Positions 55,141 through 64,000 of a stretch of DNA of 64,000 nucleotides are shown piece after piece. Within the stretch, counting starts at the first letter, position 1. Each line of letters opens with the position of its first letter. A program made the translations under genes and the position numbers. Source of the DNA: Bryopsis sp. KO-2023 (Eukaryota; Chlorophyta; Ulvophyceae; Bryopsidales; Bryopsidaceae). The DNA is taken from NCBI GenBank assembly GCA_030272585.1, contig BSYQ01000002.1:4464001-4528000 (forward strand), written 5' to 3'. The notes beneath the pieces are model-generated. The model ran no database searches and was not told the DNA's origin. It saw only the letters and a list, made by a program, of their open reading frames with translations.

Positions 55141-58100
55141 CTTTCTTATCTTCACCTTTGTTTGTCGTCATGAAGAATCTCAACTTTGAAACGACACAGG
55201 TACGGATATTGTACACTTACTGATCCAGACTTACATATTCAATTATCCGTCTTTCGAGCAACCTAAGTATTTTTCTTCAAAAACTAGTCCCATTTTTGTC
55301 GAATTGAGAGCCCCCTATTGCGGTTCTACAGTTATGAAAGTGACCGTGAAAGTGATCGCGAAAATGAGGGGGTAAGAGGGATGGCTCTCTCTTCTTCCTC
55401 TTGAGTATAAGCTATGTTTTTTCGGTGTTCCCGTACTTGAATCCATCTTGATTGGAAACTTGCGTTCCTTCGTGTTAGTCCAAATGAAAAAGTTGGTACT
55501 TTATTCTAAAGTGTCGGTCAGATATTGTGGCGCCTTGCCCACCACTAACAAGGCTGCATTGCCGACCCCTCGAACGATGAAAGTGGTTCAGCTCTCTATT
55601 GGGGGGGATTACACCATGTTCTTCGTCCAAGCATATTGGAGGCCAGGCCATGAATCGAAACCTAAAAATAAACCCTCTTTGGTCTTTTAAACCAACGGGT
55701 GAGGCGTAGTTGCGCACTAAAAAATCTATTAACAGATAGTGCACTTTCTCCGTTGCCTTTTTGCATTTGATAATTACAAATATCGATTTCTAATCTTCGA
55801 CACCGTTCACACCGTGGGCTTGGACGTTGGGGTAAAAAGAGTTGATAGTCTTAAGAGGAGTGATAGAGACTTGGTTTTCACTCCGTACGATCTGTAGTGA
55901 AACCTTAAAAGCTGGTCATTCAAATCAGGGCATCTTTCTTTGATGTGGAGAGCATTCTTTCTCCACTTCTTCACAGAAATCTCACCTCTTCTCAAAGCCT
56001 CGTTGACTACCAGTAAAAATAAGGCAAGGGATAGTGAACATCGGGAACCCTTGGGGTGTACGGATACGCAAAGTTTGTTCAGGTGTAGTTTCCTGATGCT
56101 ACGTTTGTAATACGTTGGTGATCTTGCCTCGAAAAGCACCAATAGTGGTTGCTCGTAGAAAAAAATAAGAAGCTCGTTGTCCGATAGCTTCACCTATCTA
56201 TCTTAATAATCTCGAGCTTTGGCGGAACCGCCTTTCCCTTTCTAGCTTTTCCACACGTTTGTGTAGAGCTTGTACACCACCTTTGATGGTTCCGGCAATC
56301 TTCAGCACCTTAAGCATTTCTCTGATGCTCGGCTGATCCTCAAACGAATATATATATATATATATCGACTCCTTTTCAAGCCACTTGACGGATATTAAGA
56401 ATTTCCTGGTTGTTCATGTGAGTCCTCGCGTCGGCTCGCTTCCTGGTGGGTCGTTGATTGGATCCCTTCACCTATCTTTTTTTCACGGGTTCAAAACGAG
56501 ATCCTATCAAAACGTACCCATATGTCCACCGCTACCGACCTTTTTTCACGTAAATGCACCCTATTCGGATATACCGTCGTTTTTGAGGCGATAGCTTTGC
56601 TGTAATAATCGGAACACCCTCCTAAGAAAAAGAATAAGAATGCTTGGCCCCTGGTGTGTCTGTACTTCGATTGTACTAAATAAGGACTTGTATTTGACAC
56701 GAGACTTTGTTTAATCTCTATTCTTCTTAATGCCCTTTTTGGCTAAGGCATACCAGATTAACCGAACCTTATAACCTTGTGAGTAGTTTTTTTCTTGGGC
56801 CAAAAGTCGCGGGACTATTCGGGGTATCAATTGCACAAGGCAAGCCCCCTTTTTACCCTCCCGGTACCGTGCACTTTCGTTACAATCACAGTCCGCGATT
56901 TCAATTTTCGTGCTCATCATGCAATCTTCTTTATCGAGAACAAGACTCTACAATCGCGGTTTAGATTTTCTTTCTGTACAAGGGCTTGAATCTTATCCGG
57001 ATCGAAATAACGAAAATGAGTTTGCTTCTATATGAGGGTTGCATTGCTTTTTGCATAAAAAGTTTGCTTCCCGATCATTGATGGCCTCTTTCTTTTGTAT
57101 CTTCCTACTTGGATAAAGTTGTCGCCAGGGTTATTTATTTTCCTTGAAAGAACAATTTACGGCACACGTGTCTTCTTGTTGGGTTTAGTGTTGGGTTGGG
57201 TTGCGTTGGTTATCTAAGATGTTCTAGGCACTTCGACAAGAACACTCACAACTTTTCCATATAAACCAGTATTTCAGCTATAACCTCTTCACCTGAATCT
57301 CGACTGTGAGTCTGGTTGACTTTCTTATAGCTTCTCATCTTGTCGTATTCACACGTGAACACATGTTTGAATACTTCTGGGCATAAGTTATCCCCACACA
57401 ATATCCCAATGAATTAGTCTTTCCAGAAGCTGAAAATTGATCAAGTTAAGTCTGGAATACCCCAATTGATCACGGTTTCTCGACTTACTCTTCCAACCTT
57501 GATCATGCCAAAGCTACCCAGCTCTAGTCGGGTAGGTAGAACAAAGAAAACATGCATCATTGATATTGAAAGCTCTTTAAATCGTTGTTATAGTCTCCTT
57601 GAACCATTTTCTCTTAGACTCTAAAAGATATGATGTTTTCAAACCTTAGGACTTCGTCTCTTGGGTACTTCAACTTATACAAGATTATAGGAGAAGCATT
57701 TTTCAGACTCCGGATAGCTTAGCTTTTGTAGAAACGACCTTCTACTTTCCATCCTTCATTTTTGATTGTCGTGATCGATTCCGATATTCCCATATTGATA
57801 CAACTATACGAAAAGAAATATCTTCTGCTTGTGGTTGACGTGCTTGGCATTTTGCAACTACGTCTATGGATTCAAGCTCTTGAGCTCAAGGGGTTCTTTC
57901 ACAATTGTTGGCTTCGTTATCCCTGAAAATACCCTTGTATACTTCAGCATCCATATCGGAATCGACTTCACTTGTAACGGTTATGCATTCTTCCTTTTAA
58001 ATCAAAAGGATTGTAAGTTATTTAGAATATTATATCATGCGCCGGGTGCATCACCTCTCAAAAGAGAATCGCCATATATTTGATCATATGCGTTTCAGGA

Positions 58101-60001
58101 GATCATGTGTTAAGAAAAAAAAAAAAAAAAGACAATGCTTGCACCTTTTGTTTATTCGACGAATGCCATGATCTCCAAACTTTATCTTGGGAAAAGCCGA
58201 GGACACAACGTGCAATCACAGTACAGTTTTCGCCACGTCAGCAGCTTTCAACAACTAATCAATCCGGATGGTCGGAACATTTGGCAGACGAGCTTCATTT
58301 CAGGCTATCAATGCCTCACCTACGTAATCTTTCTTGTATGTTATCTTTTTCACATTCCCGACTTCATTACTCTTTTTCTACCTCAATGTTGCATAAGACT
58401 CTACAGATAGAACCTAACAATTCATCAACGCCTCAAACTTCTAACACACGATAACAAGGGCTATACAGTGTATAGTATACACATAATTTAGCCTTCCATA
58501 TTTTCTTAAATTTGACATCCGCTCTATTCAAACATTTTTATTACCTATATTATCCGAGGCACAATCTTAGGAAAACGCTTGGCATTCCAAGGAGTTTAAG
58601 CCTTGCCCGCCGGAGGACATGTCCGCTCTTGGTAGTATTCACATCCATCATCACTACACCACATTGACAAAAAAAAAGGAAAGGACTGGAAAAAAAAAGA
58701 AGTCAACAATAACGATCGTCCTCACATTTATAAACTACGCAAAGATTTTTCTTCAACTTCTGTGATCCATTGTACCAGTTCATATGTTTTTCCAAAAGCT
58801 CTCGTCAAGGAACCAAATTAGACCAGCTAGAGCTAGATTATACAAGCTCAAGGAAGTGCCGAACACAATCACGAGTTTGTTCTCTTCAATGCGGACGTTG
58901 TCATGAAAAAATATTCCCCCAATCAAAGATTTTGGCCACTTTCTTTAGAAAAAAGGACTAGAATCTCTTTAAGGATCACTTCACATGCGACATGCATGCT
59001 CGTCATCATCTATATTCCGTGGATATTGTCTTCTTCCACTGGTATGCACTCTTGGGTCTTGGCAACGTCACCCAGCGTCTTTCATATTCCTCAAGGCCCT
59101 ACGGAGGCAATCATTTTTCCCAACAGAGCTTGTAGAACGCGCTATCAAATTCTATCTTTGTAGGAAGTGTAATTTGATTTGTTCGAGCACGACGTTAGTT
59201 AAGGTCGTCAGTTAAGGTCGTCGGGACCTCCCACATCTTTCATCGTGTGTTTCTGGTATCAGCTCTGGAGGCTTTCCCTTCAATAACTATATCGAAAACG
59301 AATACTATTTGCTTATATGGGATGATTATCTCTAAATCAGGGCAGTTCTAACCTATCTTTCTTAAGCATACTTTAAGGTTGTAAGGCCAAGGCAACGTCC
59401 CTCTCAAGGTGCACACTTCCCCAAAATGCGTTCTTGAACAGGGTAGCCTCTTAGTATAAGGTGCGTTGCCTCTAAGTGGAGGTGACATCGCGTGTGAAGT
59501 GCGGGAGTTTTCGAGGTGTTCATATTCCTAGCATTGCTGACCCCCCAGAATACGCACTTGAAGAGCTTGAGTTGGGAGTAGGTTCCCTTGCACAGCACGG
59601 ATATGGTATTAATGTGCATGTACATGTATGCATGTTTCGGTACACTGTAGTTCGAATGAAGCGATATCCTTGACTACGCTTTCCGGTTTTTCCGGTTGAA
59701 TCCGATGCGGATTAATAGGACACGAATTAAATCCAGGGCATCTTTTTTCACTTCGTTCGGTTGTTCCTGAGTCTTTGTATTCTTTTTTACGCTTGCAATG
59801 AATAACCCGTGTTAAAGTGTGACTTCCCCAACATTGTGGAAATGTACATTTAATTTCGTAACGATAAAATTTATTAGATCTTCAAAGGAGTGATTTTTTC
59901 AGAAACTCAACGAAAAACCAGGATAAATGCAACGCAATTTTATTGCACTTTCCATTTAAAAAAAAACATTATTTTTTATTTTCATTTTTTTTTTAAACAT
60001 G
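55141..60001. other. AT-rich decayed region
   Basis: No intact gene is visible. It contains a LINE reverse-transcriptase trace (55,807-56,193), an (AT)n run near 56,348-56,365 and an A16 run at 58,115-58,130 that might be the tail of a retroposed copy. Open frames stay under 130 codons and lack motifs. Confidence 0.4.
55807..56193 (-). mobile_element. LINE reverse-transcriptase trace
   Basis: A minus-strand frame of 128 codons contains LCVSVHPKGSRCSLSLALFL followed by LVVNEALRRGE. This resembles the GVPQGSxLSPLLFxL motif of non-LTR reverse transcriptases. The catalytic FADD region is not seen, and the copy is degenerate and short. Confidence 0.35.
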
Positions 60002-60180
60002 GGCGCAACCAGGGGGGGGCCTGGGGGCCCTAAAAAAATTTCTGGCCCCCCCAAGAAAGCTAGCAATATTAAAAAAAAAAATGTGCTATTCAGCAGATTT
60101 TCTACTACACGGTACAAAATTAAAAGTGGCCCCCCCAAAAAATATTTCGGCCCCCCCTCCCCCGAAATCCTGGTTGCGCC
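60002..60180. mobile_element. MITE with GGCGCAACCAGG termini
   Basis: Perfect 12-bp inverted ends GGCGCAACCAGG (60002-60013) and CCTGGTTGCGCC (60169-60180) enclose 155 bp. The subterminal parts are strikingly C/G-rich (GGCCCCCCC in both orientations) around an AT-rich centre. No coding capacity. The superfamily is not settled because I could not fix the target duplication. Confidence 0.7.
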
Positions 60181-60742
60181 TATGATCATGAAGCATGATT
60201 GTCAATAATAAGGAACAAAGGATTTTAAGTTTCACCGAATGGTTTTCACCGCTTATTTTCATACCCTCAAAGAAAAACTTGTATGCTGGCAAATCTTCTC
60301 AACAAAAGATACCTATGCCCAAGATTCGTACTTTCTGGTTTGCATCCGATCTACACGCAACGGACGCCAGGTACTGTATTTTGGTCATTCGGGTTCCATC
60401 AGCTTGATTGGGTTGGGTTTTTTGGAAAAGCATAGAGAGATTAGTGTTTGAGAAAATCCACTAAAAATGGCATTAACTTCCGATCCAAGATATTTAGGTG
60501 CTCTAACAAAAAATTTACTGTTGGAAATCCTATACTCACCAAAATCTTCACTTATAGTCGTAGTTGAATTGTGTTCACAATGTTTTTGCCTCATGATCTT
60601 TGTCTACCTATGGATTTCTTTCTTTTCTCAATCGTAACACGTTTACTTTTAAAGTCTCGAGCATTTTATCTCTAACTTGAAAAGGCCGCAAGCCATTTTC
60701 TTTTGCCTCGTCGATAAGGCTTTTGTTTGAGACAATTTCTTT

Positions 60743-61039
60743 TCAGTGCTCATCCCAAATATGCACCTGGTAAATCAAAAACTTTTTCAATTTTAGTCTC
60801 ACAAAGTTAAGGGTAGTTACGCCTTGCAAAATACAAATGTAGTGTGTGTGTTTCCAAATTATAATGCGAAGTACAAAATCTGGGCATATACATGTGTACT
60901 TGTGATCACAAATATTGCACTTCTCGAAGGAAAGAGAGCGAACTTGATGCGTGTAACCTTTCTTCAACCTTCTAACAACGTAAAACACTTTATTGTGGCT
61001 CTCTAATTGAACCTGCCATCCTATGGGCGTTTCGTCCAC
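60743..61039 (-). mobile_element. MULE-like transposase fragment with a SWIM-type zinc finger
   Basis: The minus-strand frame reads HNKVFYVVRRLKKGYTHQVR, then CNICDHKYTCICPDF and WKHTHYICILQ. This follows the C-x2-C...C-x-C-x-D...KH-x-H layout of the SWIM-like finger at the end of many Mutator-like transposases. The usual Cys before KHxH is Trp here, so the finger is damaged. No upstream DDE core is recognisable. Confidence 0.45.
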
Positions 61040-61099
61040 TCAAGAATGCTTCGTTATATCTCATTTGCTAATTTAACGTTCTTGTGAACAAGGGTGGTT

Positions 61100-61479
61100 T
61101 GGTTTTTTTCGTTTAGTCGACACGTTATATTACTCCTTTAGGTACCTCTTTCATATCCCTGTTTGCTCTACTTGTGGACGGCGGCCACTGGCCCCAGCTA
61201 TCACTCTACTTCGTGAAGGCATCTCTTTTGCATACCCATCACATTTCTGGACTGTGGCAAGACTAATCTTTCTCCTTGAAAACCTATACCTGAGATGAGA
61301 AAAAAGAAAGACATCGGGGACTATTGATGTCATATTTAAGTTATATATTCTTGGTAAACAAGCCAATCATAACTTCCATCTAATCCTTCGTTCAATCAAT
61401 CTTCCATAAAAGAAGATTTTTCTCGAATAGCATCAGACAAGGGAAACAAATTCATGCCACTATAGTTGCACGGATCGAC
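61100..61479. other. Stretch without recognised features
   Basis: A 71-codon minus frame is the longest. I see no motif or repeat. Confidence 0.35.
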
Positions 61480-62381
61480 CCATCCGGTTCTATGTAACAG
61501 AACCATTCGACTTCATTATTTTCCCTATCTTTATCAACGGTCAGATTCTCTATCGGTTCTATTGATTTGTACTCAGAATGCTGGGTATCGACGCGATCGA
61601 TATCACGATGATCGGCTTCTAAGCCTGAAATGTCCTACACGAGTCCTATCGCAAGGTCCTTGCACCGTCTTAGTCGCGAAATTGGCCGGTGCTATTTCAA
61701 GCGAACACTGGAACATAAGATGTAGTTCCTCTTCCCTCTATATCTCTTCGAGCAATTTCCCCATTGTTGGCATCAAACTGATTGGCCTCCATGTCTTAAT
61801 GTGATGGTTTGTATGCACCCTTAGGTGTTGGTGCTATCTCTGACGGATGCGACCTTTGGGACCCGTTAACGAATTGTTCAAAATTTGAAGAAGATAACGG
61901 CCCAACACTTGGACTGTTCTTTGAAAAAACAAGTAATGGACTCCATCTTGTCCCGAGGCTGATAGAGCTCTGCATCGATACATCGATACATCGCTTTATG
62001 AAGTTCTTGATATGTGATTTCCGTGAATGTCAAATCAGCTGACCGCAGTAGAGTGCCAGCCCTCGTCAAGTTTTGATGAAATTGATAACCGCGCGTGCGT
62101 GTTCCGGATATAAACTACAAATGCTTGGGTGGTCACAATTGTCGCCTCTGGATGTTGCATTCTGAGAGTGACTTTCGACGAAAAAGACTTTCCTTTATAG
62201 TATCTGCGTTTCGCTCTTTCATCAAACAAGGCAAATTGTATTGGCGACAACATTTCTCACGGATTTGATGGATCGGGGCATAAGTACGATTACGTACGGA
62301 GGGGAAGGCTTGCATGCGTTTGTGAAAGTCCTGTAGTGACCGTGTTGTGAGCGTTGCGGCCGGACATCTTATAAACATCAC
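61480..62381 (-). mobile_element. LINE reverse-transcriptase relic (copy 2, inverted)
   Basis: On the minus strand one frame reads SASGQDGVHYLFFQRTVQVL and later KTWRPISLMPTMGKLLEEI, the APGPDG and RPISLLPTxGKLLE motifs of non-LTR reverse transcriptases. Upstream frames (62381-62133 and 62253-62035) continue the same element. It is related to the plus-strand relic at 9,750-10,262, but the two have diverged strongly. Several stops interrupt it. Confidence 0.5.
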
Positions 62382-63421
62382 ATCAATTTTTTTTTAAATA
62401 AAATCAGTTGCATATTTATTTCTTATAAATATGAGGCCACCACCCCCCGGTTTGGGAAAAAGCACGAGGTTACCACAACGCTAAATATAAGTGGAAACTC
62501 CCAACAGCCAACGCCTGATAAATCAGGGCTTGAAGTGGTACCATCAACACCTCCTTTAGGCCCAAGAAAACCCAAAAAATGTCCTATCAAAACCGGATGA
62601 GCCCCTTCGTGATAAGCCGACGAACTTCGTATTGAGTTTTCTCCTCGGAGAACGGCCTAGACGTGTATATTCTCACTATCAAACACTTTCACCAATACCA
62701 CTCGCGGTCATCCCGAGCAGGAAAAAATTTTTAGTATTGATGCGTTAGTCTTTGAGGACGCCTTGTTCAGAGGTGTTGAATCCGATCTTTTGGATGCCAC
62801 AGAGGAAAAAGCGTAGGACGATAATACAGGAAAAATGATCAGTTCGGGTTCGCTATTGTTTTGCCCCGGTCACCGAGCGGAAAGAAACGGTAGCTAGTTG
62901 TTCCACCATAAACTCGACGTGATAGAAAACATTATCGCTGAGAACGTATGGTTTTCATCATTCTTTAGCCATGGGGAGGCATACCTTGAATGTCTAGACT
63001 TACTCCGATTTTTGTCCCTAGTTTCTGGAATTAAATTTAATTTCACAGTTTCCTCATGTCTCTTTGAAAAACCAAGAAAAAAACAGGAGCTTAAAGATCT
63101 GTTCAAGTCCTTGCAACAAACGCAAGGGAGTTACGATAAGCAACCTTGCTTTCGATTTCACTCACGGGGGAAAGCTATTTTTTTATATTACCGAAGGCCA
63201 CATTATGAACATTCAAGGCAGCATACATCCGCACCGCTCACGATTTTAAATGTGTTTATAAGTGGGGTGATCACGAAGAGTAGCTGCACATTGTAGATTA
63301 AGATAATCGAGATCATCGAACGCCTCGATATTGCGTTGGGCTAAAAAACAAAGCTCTCTATTAAGTATAATGAACCATGTCATAATCGCTTGAGGGAATA
63401 AACAACGTTTTCGTTGCGCAT
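62382..63421. other. AT-rich stretch, nothing recognised
   Basis: A plus-strand frame of 132 codons (62898-63296, with FHHKLDVIENIIAENVWF) is the longest. It has no motif I know and may be chance or old transposon coding. Confidence 0.35.
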
Positions 63422-63998
63422 CTACAACGTCAAAACTACCGCTGGAAACTCTTCCAAGTACGAGGTGCTCCTTTCATCATTGCTTTTCTCACTATTAATG
63501 CTAATTATATTTCCGTTTTTAGGACCCCTGTATACGATGTATAACTCATCCCACCATGTGACCAATCCGTGAGTGTGAACATTCATGACGTTTCCCGGGA
63601 AATCACAAGGATGTGCTCCAATATTTCCCGTCACAATTCGCCCACATCTTATTGCATCGCTTGCCGGTAGTCCTTCAACATGAGATTGTACATATGCTTC
63701 AACCACTCCAGAAACCCCGGGCACACTGTTCTTCATACGTTCAACATCTCTAGAGATTTTCACACGTTAAAAACCATCAGAAATGTGCAACCGTTTTTGC
63801 ATTTGCGACGAAATGTGATCTCAAAGGGAGTAGCTGCCCCCTTCTCGTGGAATATCCAAGGTATACTACGTGTTTCTCGCAGATTGTAGCGTTTGTCGCG
63901 TTGAGTTGGAAATCAAGTTTGTGAAGCCATTGCAACACCCTATCCAAATTGGCGTCATGCTCTTCATCTGGCATCCAACATGAGGTCACGAAACGCAC
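63422..63998 (-). mobile_element. LTR-retroelement pol fossil at the window edge
   Basis: The minus-strand frame from the right edge reads LDRVLQWLHKLDFQLNATNA then HVVYLGYSTRRGQLLPLRSH. This matches the region after the catalytic site of Ty3/gypsy-type reverse transcriptases (VLxxLxxxxLxLNxxK...VxYLGH). The next frame (63763-63422) has HTHGLVTWWDELYIVY, perhaps from the integrase. The fossil is old and clearly broken, and it continues beyond the window. Confidence 0.5.
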
Positions 63999-64000
63999 GA

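Noticed and set aside
1-64000. tRNA and rRNA genes
   Set aside because: I found no sequence with a convincing tRNA cloverleaf or rRNA core by eye; a dedicated scan could still find a tRNA-derived SINE.

Overview
This window looks like nuclear DNA of a eukaryotic microbe, probably an alga or related protist. Host genes are split by short GT-AG introns (64 to about 280 bp). One gene is a plant/algal-type thioredoxin-like protein. The transposon load is broad: a chromovirus (Ty3/gypsy with chromodomain), a two-ORF LINE, a Plavaka/KDZ-type DNA transposon, a hAT MITE and a MULE fragment. I cannot name the species from the sequence alone.

Layout. About 1-13.9 kb is AT-rich and decayed. It holds a palindrome cluster (3.1-3.3 kb), a degenerate Plavaka-type transposase (3.8-6.3 kb), short tandem repeats, a hAT MITE with an 8-bp target duplication (9.3-9.7 kb), a LINE reverse-transcriptase relic and a foldback MITE (10.5-10.8 kb). 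About 13.9-15.9 kb is homopolymer-rich sequence with no gene I can see. The gene-bearing core, 16.7-31.8 kb, carries a thioredoxin-like gene (+), a gag-only LTR element just downstream of it, a secreted Ala/Ser-rich protein gene (-), a gene with an F5/8-type C (fucolectin-like) lectin domain (-) and a large Cys-rich protein gene (-). A further plus-strand gene starts at 31,580, divergent from the last one.

From 31,766 to 53,440 that plus-strand gene is split inside a coding exon by three nested insertions: a LINE with a 12-bp target duplication, a chromovirus inside LINE ORF1 (5-bp duplication CTGAC), and an 8.1-kb non-autonomous LTR element inside the chromovirus gag (5-bp duplication GGCAG). 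All three target duplications can be read, so the order of insertion is clear. The host exon resumes at 53,453, and its likely later exons run to about 54.2 kb.

About 55.2-64 kb is again AT-rich and decayed. It has LINE reverse-transcriptase relics, a GC-ended MITE, a MULE-type zinc-finger fragment and an LTR-retroelement fossil at the right edge.

The most notable observations are the three-layer nest in a host exon; a LINE whose two ORFs share one frame separated by a single UAG; two LTR elements whose downstream LTR is only a 46- or 82-bp stub, yet with intact outer target duplications; an array of hairpins with GAAA-type loops in the leader of the non-autonomous LTR element; and two tiny (18-23 bp) near-identical inserts, each between direct repeats, at splice-site borders of two host genes.
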